A stretch of 31,011 nucleotides of DNA from a virus (IMGVR_UViG_3300007523_000052:1-31011); one strand, 5' to 3'. Shown: positions 1 through 6,145, counted from the first letter of the stretch. The notes: generated by a model not told the origin, from the letters alone. Numbers and translations: made by a program.

Positions 1-53
1 ATTTGCGGGGGGGGTGTGGGAGCTTGGCTCAAATCTAGCGTTTTATCGTTCAT
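1..53 (-). CDS. partial CDS, N-terminus only, unknown function
   Basis: A start codon at 53-51 opens a frame that runs off the left edge; 17 codons are visible, beginning MNDKTLDLSQAPTPPPQ. An AAGGAG lies about 15 nt upstream and a GGA about 10 nt upstream, so initiation is plausible. It would be the next gene of the early operon after ParB. The proline-rich end gives no function, and too little is present to identify a family. Confidence 0.4.
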   Translation of the reverse strand, partial: MNDKTLDLSQAPTPPPQ

Positions 54-172
54 TTTCTGTCCAAAGGTCTCCTTAAATCATCTTGTTTTCAAAAATAATG
101 ATTTTTTGAGAGACAAGAGGTTTTGTGGTCTTGAAATGAACGACAAATGGGAGCGGCAGGAGGCGGGAAATT
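54..172. other. intergenic gap left of parB-like gene
   Basis: There is no credible gene in these 119 bases. The part next to parB is GC-rich and the rest AT-rich. I see no convincing hairpin-plus-T-run terminator and no well-spaced promoter on the minus strand. Confidence 0.5.
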
Positions 173-1432
173 TTATTTTCCCTGAATTTCCAAAACCCAC
201 TCAATCGCGTTAATGACGATCCAGTAATCATCCGGATTTACATCGCAGATCATTGCATCTGCGGACTCTGGGCAGACATTGTCGATCATTGCATCTGCGG
301 ACTCTGGGCAACCATGAGCGTCGAGATAATCAAGAAAATCGCGGATATCATCTGGTTTATCTAAGATTTCCCGCCGGATCTCGACAACCTCGTCCTCAAC
401 CTCATCAGGCATGATTTTAGCCTTTTTTTTGCTCGCTGATGATAGCCATGCGGATCCTCTCTCATTGTCCTCAAGCGCTCGCTCGCCCGCCATGATCAGG
501 CTATGATTGATGAGCGGGATGGAGTTATTAAGCGCTCCCTCGTTATCGTTAGTCGCGGGATGCACCATTATCGGGACACCATGACGTTGCGCCAAATGCA
601 GCCATTTGAGATCTTTGGGAGCTCCCTGGGAGCGCTCAATCGTCGGGACATCATCATCCGCCACGACGGAGTTTGATGGTGCGGCGAGGTCGTATGGTGC
701 CGCTAGCACGTCGGGGTTTTCGAGGGATATTTTAGCGACGCATCCCAAAAAAACTGCCCAGCCGTCGCTCATGGCCGTCATACGCAACTCCCATTCTTTC
801 CTAGCACGGGCTGGCTCAATGATTTTGCTATCAATGATTTGTTGAGCCTGCCTCGCATTGAGGGGCGACTCCTGAAACTGAGGGTGGAGGACGAGCTGCA
901 AGGCCTCCTCTCGTCTATCAACTGGTAGATGGAGGACCATACCTAGGACGCCTAGAGATACCTCTCGGCGAGAGGCGAACTCTTGCGCCTCAACTGGTAG
1001 ATCAAGCAGTCCTTGGCGTAGTCCAACCCACTCGATTGATCGATGGATGCGCGATGACACCTCCTCTACCGTCAGTCCAGCTCTCTCAATCAATAACCGG
1101 ACGCCTCGCGCCTCCTCGCATGGGTCTAGGTCAACTCGTTGCAGGTTTTCGATAAGCATCATAGACAACGCCCCTGAGTCCGTCATGGCCTCCGCGATTG
1201 CGGGGACGTGAGACATGCCCAGCGACCTTGCGGCCCTCCAGCGACGCTCTCCTGCTACGATCTCATAGCCCTCGCTTGTCGGCCTGACAAGCAGCGGCTG
1301 TTTGATGCCATAGCATTTGATTGACTCCCTAAATTCGTCCCACGTCTCGCCCGATGTCGCCACGATACGGTTTTCTGGATGCGGCTTGATATCTCCGGTT
1401 TCCAGCATTTCAATTATCAATCCTGTTTTCAT
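173..1432 (-). CDS. ParB/Spo0J-family nuclease-like / partition protein
   Basis: The 419-aa protein carries the ParB N-terminal domain: the GERRWRAA box at about residues 61-68 and a second conserved block, ENLQRVDLDPCEEARG, at about 95-110. A helix-turn-helix follows at roughly 118-141, then a divergent C-terminal half. The family includes CTP-binding DNA clamps for plasmid and chromosome partition and phage proteins of unclear role. I chose the start at 1432 rather than 1489 because it makes an ATGA overlap with the upstream stop and has a GAAGGAA about 10 nt ahead; the longer version has no ribosome site and overlaps its neighbour by 61 bases. No ParA partner and no parS-like palindrome are visible, so plasmid-style partition is unproven. 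Residues near the C-terminus contain a CPESADAMI duplication. Confidence 0.85.
   Translation of the reverse strand: MKTGLIIEMLETGDIKPHPENRIVATSGETWDEFRESIKCYGIKQPLLVRPTSEGYEIVAGERRWRAARSLGMSHVPAIAEAMTDSGALSMMLIENLQRVDLDPCEEARGVRLLIERAGLTVEEVSSRIHRSIEWVGLRQGLLDLPVEAQEFASRREVSLGVLGMVLHLPVDRREEALQLVLHPQFQESPLNARQAQQIIDSKIIEPARARKEWELRMTAMSDGWAVFLGCVAKISLENPDVLAAPYDLAAPSNSVVADDDVPTIERSQGAPKDLKWLHLAQRHGVPIMVHPATNDNEGALNNSIPLINHSLIMAGERALEDNERGSAWLSSASKKKAKIMPDEVEDEVVEIRREILDKPDDIRDFLDYLDAHGCPESADAMIDNVCPESADAMICDVNPDDYWIVINAIEWVLEIQGK
248..310 (-). repeat. 27-bp direct repeat inside the parB-like gene
   Basis: Identical 27-bp copies at 248-274 and 284-310 have a 36-bp period (12 codons). They encode two CPESADAMI blocks near the protein C-terminus. 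The in-frame period means copy number can change without breaking the gene. Confidence 0.9.
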
Positions 1433-2220
1433 TGTTTTTGTTTCCTTCGATTTTGGTTTCCCCTTTGCGCCGCCGAATACTTCCTGCATGTTGACGCGCT
1501 TTTCTGATATTTCATATGTGCAACCGCCCCGCTTTCGGCGACGGTCTTGATGACTAAAACTTTGATCCTAGCGCTCCATCTTGCGCGGTTGCCCCGATTG
1601 TCACCCTCCCCGAATGTTTTACCGATGTCGTGTAGGCTCATACCATTGATTGCATGAGAGCAAAACGACTTTGCGAGAGCATAGACACGACGCATTGCAT
1701 AGGCCGGTTGCGATGGTCGATCGTCCGAAAAAATGAAACACATTAGTCGTCCAACTGTCTCATCTCGGACCTCGTAGCCTCTGCCATCATCTCCGGCCTG
1801 AGATAGTAGTTGTGCGATTGAGTCGCATCGTCTCGCGCTGACTCCGTCGTCTGATAGAGCCCCCTCATAGATCGACTCCATGCAGTCCGATGATACGCCG
1901 ATAAGAAGGTGTGGATAAAACTCGCGAGCAACTGAGTAGAGCCTGCGGGTCGCGTAGCAGAGCTTTTTGGGGAGCGCGTCCCCGAATAGGTAGCCAATAA
2001 AGCGCCGCATCGCCTCAACCTGCATCTCAATCTCGGACGCCCTCTCATCATCCTCATTATGCTCCTCCCTCGCCATCGCGGCGTCATCCGGGGACTGAAA
2101 ATGCAGCGACTGGATCCCGTTTGTCGGGTCCATACGACCGCCGCGATGGGCTGCCCCTATCCGGTCCTCGTCGCTCATCTCGATCATTGTTTTATGATCG
2201 GTCCCCCTAATATGCGCCAT
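1429..2220 (-). CDS. HTH protein with two tandem related domains (sigma-region-4-like)
   Basis: The 263-aa protein has two related halves. The block from about residue 71 (RRFIGYLFGDALPKKLCYAT, then RRLYSVAREF) is echoed from about 156 (GRLMCFIFSDDRPSQPAYAM, then RRVYALAKSF). The second copy leads into GMSLHDIGKTFG followed by ARWSARIK, which resembles a helix-turn-helix of the region-4 type and suggests DNA binding. Its C-terminus is basic. The stop overlaps the parB-like start as ATGA, so the two are probably translationally coupled. The start at 2220 has only a weak ribosome site; 2187 is an alternative. I do not recognise a named family, and transcriptional control or DNA organisation together with the ParB-like protein is inference. 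Confidence 0.7.
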   Translation of the reverse strand: MAHIRGTDHKTMIEMSDEDRIGAAHRGGRMDPTNGIQSLHFQSPDDAAMAREEHNEDDERASEIEMQVEAMRRFIGYLFGDALPKKLCYATRRLYSVAREFYPHLLIGVSSDCMESIYEGALSDDGVSARRCDSIAQLLSQAGDDGRGYEVRDETVGRLMCFIFSDDRPSQPAYAMRRVYALAKSFCSHAINGMSLHDIGKTFGEGDNRGNRARWSARIKVLVIKTVAESGAVAHMKYQKSASTCRKYSAAQRGNQNRRKQKQ

Positions 2221-2237
2221 GCGAGCGCCGCAACCGC

Positions 2238-2435
2238 TTAAATTTGCCCATTGCCAAGGGCTGCAAGCTGGACCACCCCATCGGCCACCCCATCGGCCAC
2301 CCCATCGGCCACCCCACCCACGTTGGGTTCATGAGCCTGCCGTAAGATGCGGCGTGGGTAGTCCTCGATCTCGACAGCGGCGCGGGTAGTCCCTCCGCCG
2401 CCGCCTGCAAATAGTGCCAGCTCATTTATTTTCAA
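2238..2435 (-). pseudogene. collapsed remnant of a DNA cytosine-5 methyltransferase
   Basis: This 65-codon frame starts on TTG. The N-terminus, NELALFAGGGGG then AAVEIEDYPRRILRQ, matches motif I (FAGxGG) and the following motif II region (AxEID/E) of cytosine-5 methyltransferases as found in phages. It then runs directly into HEPNVGGVADGV and LAALGNGQI, which resemble the extreme C-terminal motif X region (RLxALGNGQVP). The catalytic Pro-Cys motif, the ENV motif and the target recognition domain are missing, as is a short piece after motif I. About 300 residues of a normal enzyme are therefore absent and methylation is impossible. The joint contains a triplicated ADGV unit. It is either a deletion relic or a tiny retained protein; homology is from recognised motifs only. 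Confidence 0.65.
2273..2317 (-). repeat. 12-bp tandem repeat in the methyltransferase remnant
   Basis: The unit CCACCCCATCGG (plus strand) occurs three times in full (2273-2308) followed by a partial copy. It is in frame and encodes repeated ADGV. It probably arose by slippage at the deletion joint. Confidence 0.9.
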
Positions 2436-2509
2436 TTTTCATTTCCGCGTTTATTGCCTAATGACCCTAGTTTCTTTTCGACCTGCTACCCTTAACGGGG
2501 AGCGGGTGA

Positions 2510-2545
2510 TTTTTTTCTTTTTTTTCTTTTTTTTTCTTTTTTTTT
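2510..2545 (-). repeat. A-tract array with single G interruptions every 9-10 bp
   Basis: On the minus strand the order is A9-G-A9-G-A8-G-A7. The interruptions sit at 2536, 2526 and 2517, close to one helical turn apart, so the DNA should be unusually stiff or bent. In mRNA it would be a long unstructured A-rich segment ahead of the next reading frame. Its function is unknown. Confidence 0.85.
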
Positions 2546-2561
2546 GATGCTCGGCCTCACT

Positions 2562-2589
2562 TAAATACGAATTTCGCGCGTTTTGTAAA
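2562..2589 (-). promoter_or_regulatory. weak sigma70-like promoter candidate
   Basis: On the minus strand TTTACA (2589-2584, five of six matches to the -35 consensus) is followed after 16 bp by TATTTA (2567-2562, three of six). The A-tract array lies just downstream. It could drive the remnant, HTH and parB-like genes separately from the replication genes. The -10 match is poor. Confidence 0.25.
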
Positions 2590-2622
2590 GTGTTTTTTCT
2601 ATTTATTCATGGATGCTCATTT

Positions 2623-3927
2623 TTAGTAAAATCTTGTCGTTGGAGGATTGAAATTGAGGGTTAAGTCAGCGCATGGGCCATGCCTATTTTTAGCTATCCT
2701 GACCAGCTTTTCTATCGGAATATTAGGGTCATCCATCTCATCGCCCTTGCTCCCTAGCAATATGATCGTGTCTGCGTCCTGCTCAAGAGATCCAGACTCT
2801 TTGAGGGCATTAACCTCTGGATTGTCATTTTTAGATCCCCGCCCTAGTTGAGCCAGTAGGACTAATGCGATATCAAGAGCCTTGCATGTCCGGTGGAGCA
2901 CGTCGGTAGCGTTGATGATCCTCAGCCTCAAATCTGACCGCTCCTCAGGAAGCGCGGCAGGGAGCTTTTGAATGTAATCAATTATCACGACCTTGATCGG
3001 AGATTGTTGGTGCATCCGTCTGATTTTTGCGGCTATCTCGACCGCGTTGCAAATCCGATCATCCATCCTAAGAGAGCAATCCTTAGTCTCGCTCATTCGG
3101 CGCTCAATTTTATGGATGTCCTCTTTCGAGATTTGCTTATCCCTAATCCGTTTTGCTGATACGTGAGCGGACACCGCCATCAATCTCGTCGTTAGATACG
3201 ACCTCTTACCCTCGACCGCAAAAAGAGCGGTTGGTATGTCGAGCCTAAGCGCGAGATTTTCAGCGAGTGATATTGCAAATGCTGTTTTGCCCATCGCTGG
3301 CCGAGCACCTATTACGGTAATCTCGCCTGGATGCAGCCCTCCCGTGATGGAGTCGATGGTCTCAAATCCGGTAGGGATGCCCTCGCCCTTGTCGGCCATT
3401 AGGACGGACATAAGCTCGCGGTAGGCGCATTTGAGGGAGTAGTCATAGCCAGCCTTGTCCTCAGCGTCTTGCCCTATCGTTAGGGCTCCTAGCTCTAGCC
3501 TAGAGATCATCTCCGTTACGTCGGTTGTATCGTAGGCATCGCTCACTATTTTAGATCCGAATTTGATGATCGCCCTAAGGACGCTTGCATCTAGGACCAG
3601 TTTTGCATGACTCTTAAAATGCGCGGCAGATGGCGCGTAGGTGTAAATTTCGGTAAGCGCCGATGGTCCACCGATGGTCATCATCGTCCCGTCATCCATC
3701 ATCGTCTTTGCGAGATCGATCAACTCAATGACCTCTCCCCGATTCTGTTTTTCGAGAAAAATTGAATATAGCTTGGCGTGAGCTGGTGCGTAGAACGATG
3801 CCGGGGATAATCCCATCTCGATGGCGAGAGGGACGAACTCAACCGGATCCTGCAACATGGACGACAGTATTGATTTTTCAGGCCCGTCGGCATGAGGCGG
3901 CGTTTTGATATCTGCAAATGGGCTCAT
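2623..3927 (-). CDS. dnaB-like: replicative DNA helicase, DnaB family
   Basis: The 434-aa protein has a DnaB N-terminal domain (about 10-115) and a RecA-fold ATPase. Visible motifs are Walker A GARPAMGKTAF (207-217), the catalytic-glutamate position FAVEG (E239), Walker B VVIIDYIQ (313-320), the sensing glutamine in LLAQLGRG (Q360), the ESGSLEQDAD block (377-386) and arginine-finger region KNRHG (413-417). Its role is to unwind the phage replication fork as a hexamer. The length is close to bacterial DnaB. ATGA overlap with the initiator gene upstream indicates coupled synthesis, matching the usual initiator-helicase pairing. The usual FSLEM is replaced by FAVEG, so loader or partner contacts may differ. 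Confidence 0.95.
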   Translation of the reverse strand: MSPFADIKTPPHADGPEKSILSSMLQDPVEFVPLAIEMGLSPASFYAPAHAKLYSIFLEKQNRGEVIELIDLAKTMMDDGTMMTIGGPSALTEIYTYAPSAAHFKSHAKLVLDASVLRAIIKFGSKIVSDAYDTTDVTEMISRLELGALTIGQDAEDKAGYDYSLKCAYRELMSVLMADKGEGIPTGFETIDSITGGLHPGEITVIGARPAMGKTAFAISLAENLALRLDIPTALFAVEGKRSYLTTRLMAVSAHVSAKRIRDKQISKEDIHKIERRMSETKDCSLRMDDRICNAVEIAAKIRRMHQQSPIKVVIIDYIQKLPAALPEERSDLRLRIINATDVLHRTCKALDIALVLLAQLGRGSKNDNPEVNALKESGSLEQDADTIILLGSKGDEMDDPNIPIEKLVRIAKNRHGPCADLTLNFNPPTTRFY

Positions 3928-4862
3928 TTAGAGATGGTTTTGATTTTGGCGATGATCTCGTTGCGGAGCGGGATATCGACGTGCCCCCACTGGATCGGGA
4001 TATGACCGTTAGGGATTAGCTCCCGGAAGGCGATTTCCCATCCTGTGGGACCGCTCACGGGGTTTTTGGCCTGATTTGGTCCACTAGGGCCACTCGCGTC
4101 CGGAAAGCTCGCATACTTACAATTTGCGAACCAGCGATGCAGTCCGGGGACAAACGACCCGCCATCTTTTGTCCACTCATCGCATTTAAGCCATGCCCTA
4201 AAAGTTTCCAGGACGCTCTCATCGCTTGGTTTATCCCTGATTAGATCCCACTCCGCCAATACCTGTCTCTGGCTGGATCTGTTTTTTGATTTTGCGGGAG
4301 CGAGTCCCCATATTGTTTCGAGGAGTTTGTTCGGGGGTTTTTCAGGGGTACGTCTTTTCTTGGATTCTTCTTCTGCTTCTTCTTCTGCTTCTGCTTCTGC
4401 TTCTGCTTCTGCTTCTGCTTCTGCTTCTGCTATATCCCTCTTTTGCGTTACTATGGCGTTACCTTGCGTTACTATGGCGTTACCTTGCGTTACTATGGCG
4501 TTACGCTCTCGGTGTCTCTTTTGCCTAGCAGCGTTAGCGGCCTTAGAATCCTCTCTTGAGGCCATGAGCCTATATTTGGCGTGGTTTAGGAGATCCCATC
4601 CGCCGTCGATCGCCTCAATCCTCCGCCCCTCGTGGTCTGGAGTCCGAGAATATTTGTCGGGGCTAGATAAGCAGTCAAGAGCTCTCTCGACATCATCAAT
4701 GCTAACTGAGGCTACCCGGGACAGTCCGGGAATGCTCGCGTGGACCTCTCCGTTTTGATCGGCGAGGGCTAGCATTGTGATCCAGACGATCCTGGTCTTG
4801 TCGTCCTCTGTCCATATCGTTGATGTGATAATGGAATTGAAGAGTTTTGTGTAATTTGGCAT
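3924..4862 (-). CDS. phage replication initiator / replisome organizer
   Basis: The 312-aa protein begins MPNYTKLFNSIITSTIW. I chose this start because the 56 residues upstream in the same frame are only the overlap with the previous gene. The N-terminal part, to about residue 120, is a winged-helix type seen in phage replication proteins, with the typical RTPDHEGRRIEAIDGGW block around 74-90. A low-complexity linker (AIVTQGN repeats, then an alternating Glu/Ala run) follows. The C-terminal domain contains SFVPGLHRWFANCKY, common in helicase-recruiting phage initiators. Role: recognise the origin and bring in DnaB, whose gene follows with ATGA overlap. The linker DNA is a repeat array that looks like the origin itself. 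No Shine-Dalgarno precedes the start, which sits 8 nt from a palindrome. Confidence 0.8.
   Translation of the reverse strand: MPNYTKLFNSIITSTIWTEDDKTRIVWITMLALADQNGEVHASIPGLSRVASVSIDDVERALDCLSSPDKYSRTPDHEGRRIEAIDGGWDLLNHAKYRLMASREDSKAANAARQKRHRERNAIVTQGNAIVTQGNAIVTQKRDIAEAEAEAEAEAEAEAEEEAEEESKKRRTPEKPPNKLLETIWGLAPAKSKNRSSQRQVLAEWDLIRDKPSDESVLETFRAWLKCDEWTKDGGSFVPGLHRWFANCKYASFPDASGPSGPNQAKNPVSGPTGWEIAFRELIPNGHIPIQWGHVDIPLRNEIIAKIKTISK
4364..4430 (-). repeat. hexanucleotide repeat encoding an alternating Glu/Ala run
   Basis: Repeats of GCAGAA with some GAA units on the coding strand encode the acidic linker of the initiator. They lie directly beside the 21-bp repeat array. They are prone to slippage, but always in frame. 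Confidence 0.9.
4443..4505 (-). repeat. three 21-bp tandem repeats, candidate replication-origin iterons
   Basis: Three 21-bp units (4443-4463, 4464-4484, 4485-4505) are identical except for the last base of the third. Each holds the heptamer GCGTTAC twice, giving six copies at 4445, 4456, 4466, 4477, 4487 and 4498. The spacing alternates 11 and 10 bp, so all face the same side of the helix. The array sits in the middle of the initiator gene, as the iterons do in lambda O. Function as an origin is inferred from position, phasing and family. Confidence 0.7.
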
Positions 4863-4869
4863 GGTTTTT

Positions 4870-4895
4870 GCGTTACTGTAACGGCTAGGCGTTAC
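4870..4895 (-). promoter_or_regulatory. candidate initiator operator over the start region
   Basis: The iteron heptamer GCGTTAC recurs at 4870-4876 and 4889-4895. Between them CGTTACTGTAACG (4871-4883) is a perfect 13-bp palindrome made from the iteron core in inverted orientation. It lies 8 bp upstream of the initiator start and overlaps the end of the previous gene. Iteron plasmids often place inverted half-iterons at the rep promoter for autorepression; the same is suggested here. Confidence 0.5.
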
Positions 4896-5211
4896 TATAC
4901 CCTTCCTCAACATCAGCAAGGATTTTCTCAACAATGATCCTGACCCTGTCAGTAACATAATAATGAGCCAGCGACTTCGTAGATATCCCCATGACCTGCC
5001 TAGTCTCAACTCGGATAAGGCCGCCCTCAATTAAGCGTGCGGCGTATCCATCGACTACCTGACACTTTGACGAGGTTATGGCCATCAGATGGCTGACTCT
5101 GATTCCGGGGCGATCATAGGCCGCTAGTAAAAACAGGGCCTGCTTTGTCGAGCGGACTCCTATCCTGTCGAGATGCGATAGGATGATGAGGGTTTGTCTT
5201 TGTGGTGTCAT
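4885..5211 (-). CDS. small winged-helix protein, MarR-like fold
   Basis: The 108-aa protein begins MTPQRQTLIILSHLDRIGVR. Its pattern of helices with AYDRPGIRVSHLMAITSSKC, a recognition-helix-like VVDGYAARLIEGGLI and a wing-like RVETRQVMG followed by HYYVTD resembles winged-helix transcription factors. A second protein of similar pattern is encoded at 5721-6062. Its ATG overlaps the stop of the upstream gene (ATGA at 5211-5208), and its own stop lies inside the repeat-rich start region of the initiator. Regulation of the replication operon is possible but not shown. Confidence 0.65.
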   Translation of the reverse strand: MTPQRQTLIILSHLDRIGVRSTKQALFLLAAYDRPGIRVSHLMAITSSKCQVVDGYAARLIEGGLIRVETRQVMGISTKSLAHYYVTDRVRIIVEKILADVEEGYSNA

Positions 5212-5468
5212 AACTTGTCTCTTTCTATCTCTAGCGCTTCATTCATCACTTTAACTTTTTTCATATTGTTGTTTTCTTCAGTTTTTGGAAATGCCTTATT
5301 AAGGGCGTTGCAAATTAGGTGCATGGCCTCCTTATGTCTAAGTTCGCCATCCACCCACTGCGAACATTCGAGCAGAATGTTTTTAGCGGCATCGACAATG
5401 TGAGCGTCTGTCCCGCATTTGTAATGTGATAATACCCTAAAGGGCGGGGTGAAAGGGAGTTCGTTCAT
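5208..5468 (-). CDS. small conserved-type phage protein, unknown function
   Basis: The 86-aa protein contains HIVDAAKNILLECSQW, a KEAMHLICNALN helix and a charged C-terminal extension (TEENNNMKKVKVMNEALE). The His-Ile-Val-Asp-Ala start followed by Glu-Cys and Trp resembles short proteins common in phage early operons, whose role I do not know. The last 25 residues come from a repeat (copy A) also found at 5487 and 6117, so the tail may be a recent addition. The ATG overlaps, as ATGA, a stop codon in a short start-less frame. Confidence 0.6.
   Translation of the reverse strand: MNELPFTPPFRVLSHYKCGTDAHIVDAAKNILLECSQWVDGELRHKEAMHLICNALNKAFPKTEENNNMKKVKVMNEALEIERDKL
5249..5279 (-). repeat. early-operon repeat, copy A
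   Basis: Coding-strand GAAGAAAACAACAATAT (5279-5263) followed by a run of A and GTTAAAG. Here it is translated as EENNNMKKVK inside the 86-aa protein. Copies B and C are at 5473-5503 and 6117-6133. Confidence 0.85.
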
Positions 5469-5472
5469 GACT

Positions 5473-5503
5473 CTTTAACTTTTTTTATATTGTTGTTTTC
5501 TTC
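5473..5503 (-). repeat. early-operon repeat, copy B
   Basis: Same 17-bp core (5503-5487) and the same A-run plus GTTAAAG extension as copy A, with ATA instead of ATG. It spans the end of the coiled-coil gene and the gap to the next start. The EENNN reading frame here has no start codon and ends at the ATGA that opens the next gene. Confidence 0.85.
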
Positions 5504-5724
5504 TTCAAATTAGGAAACTTCCTAACATCGTCTTTTAATCGATGGATCTCACTCTTTACTATAATCGACTCCATGCGTATAGATACCATGGCATTCAGCG
5601 CCTCTTTTAGCTGTCTTTGCATCTCATCGCGCTGCATCTCCATCCCGCGCTTAACCTCAAAGATGCGTTCTAGCTCGTCCCTGGCCTCCTCAAGCTCATG
5701 TGAGAGCCTATCTATGAGTTTCAT
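5485..5724 (-). CDS. small coiled-coil protein, unknown function
   Basis: The 79-aa protein is almost entirely charged heptad-like helix (DRLSHELEEARDELERIFEV and onward) and ends in a basic tail, KFPNLKKKTTI, that is encoded by repeat copy B. The start has a strong AGGAGG seven nt upstream and an ATGA overlap with the preceding stop; this junction is an exact duplicate of the one before rusA. Function is unknown; a coiled-coil accessory to replication or recombination is possible. Confidence 0.6.
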   Translation of the reverse strand: MKLIDRLSHELEEARDELERIFEVKRGMEMQRDEMQRQLKEALNAMVSIRMESIIVKSEIHRLKDDVRKFPNLKKKTTI

Positions 5725-5748
5725 TTGATGCCTCCTCTCGATGCTAGC
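5712..5748 (-). repeat. 37-bp duplicated gene junction, copy 1
   Basis: Exact match to 6588-6624. It encodes the last residues ASRGGIK, the stop, an AGGAGG ribosome site and the first codons MKLI of the next gene. A whole translational-coupling junction is therefore duplicated. Confidence 0.95.
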
Positions 5749-6062
5749 TCGCCTTTTTCGGTTAGGAAGAAATGAGGTCTAGGAGTGTTACCAAGGCCCT
5801 TTATTACGATACGCTTGATGATGATGAGATCCAGCGACACCAGAGACCTCATGTATCCATAGATAGAGTCCTCGCTGACACCCATCATGTTGCCGATTGC
5901 GGTAGAGTTTATGCCCGGCTTTGCCGCTATGAAGTCAAGGCATAGCTCTGAGTTTATGGTAGTTAATCCTATCGATCTATAATAGAGCGTCTTAATAGTC
6001 ATTGCCCGACGCATTGCCGGATTCATTGCCGGATTCATGGTAGTGTTCATGGTAGTGTTCAT
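5721..6062 (-). CDS. small winged-helix protein with tandem start codons
   Basis: The 113-aa protein is read from 6062. The N-terminus is a repeat, MNTTMNTTMNPAMNPAM, then a DNA-binding-like region (ELCLDFIAAKPGINSTAIGN, then MMGVSEDSIYGYMRSLVSLD) and wing-like IKRIVIKG with FFLTEKGELA, a pattern typical of winged-helix regulators ending in LTxKG. I prefer 6062 over a TTG at 6158 because the latter reads through a small frame and repeat copy C. The C-terminus ASRGGIK is shared with the 99-aa protein at 6597-6896 through the duplicated junction. A DNA-binding role is inferred from the pattern only. Confidence 0.6.
   Translation of the reverse strand: MNTTMNTTMNPAMNPAMRRAMTIKTLYYRSIGLTTINSELCLDFIAAKPGINSTAIGNMMGVSEDSIYGYMRSLVSLDLIIIKRIVIKGLGNTPRPHFFLTEKGELASRGGIK
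6015..6062 (-). repeat. 12-bp start-codon repeats (MNTT x2, MNPA x2)
   Basis: Two 12-bp units ATGAACACTACC are followed by two units ATGAATCCGGCA on the coding strand. Each unit begins with an in-frame ATG, so there are at least four candidate start codons in a row. Confidence 0.9.
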
Positions 6063-6079
6063 TTGTTTTTTTGTTTTTT

Positions 6080-6145
6080 TTAAGTTTGGTCGTTTAGTTT
6101 GTCGTTTAGGGTTTTCATATTGTTGTTTTCTTCTAGGTTGCTCAT
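6080..6145 (-). CDS. possible 21-aa peptide after rusA
   Basis: An ATG at 6145 overlaps the rusA stop as ATGA and opens a 21-codon frame beginning MSNLEENNNMKTLND. It carries repeat copy C in the same EENNNMK frame as copy A. It is very polar and has no recognisable motif. It may be a real short peptide or only a translational relay to the 6062 start; the ATGA junction is the main support. Confidence 0.35.
   Translation of the reverse strand: MSNLEENNNMKTLNDKLNDQT
6117..6133 (-). repeat. early-operon repeat, copy C
   Basis: Coding-strand GAAGAAAACAACAATAT, identical to the 17-bp cores at 5263-5279 and 5487-5503. Confidence 0.85.

Larger units (their letters stand above)
2441..2622. other. 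intergenic region with phased A-tracts and a possible promoter
   Basis: No gene is supported between the DnaB stop and the methyltransferase remnant. The stretch holds the A/G tract at 2510-2545 and a weak promoter candidate at 2562-2589. It is the longest non-coding gap inside the early operon. Confidence 0.6.

Noticed and set aside
1433-1489. Longer ParB-like start at 1489
   Set aside because: No ribosome site and a long overlap with the upstream gene; 1432 has both GAAGGAA and ATGA coupling.
2207-2425. Minus-strand 72-codon frame with WPMG repeats
   Set aside because: Out-of-frame reading of the methyltransferase remnant; the TTG-started frame matches recognisable methyltransferase motifs.
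4443-4505. CRISPR array
   Set aside because: Repeats are directly abutting without spacers, only 21 bp, and lie within a coding gene.
4286-4528. Plus-strand frame rich in leucine, looking like a membrane protein
   Set aside because: It is the complement of the Glu/Ala hexamer repeat in the initiator gene; its hydrophobicity is a by-product of repeat composition.
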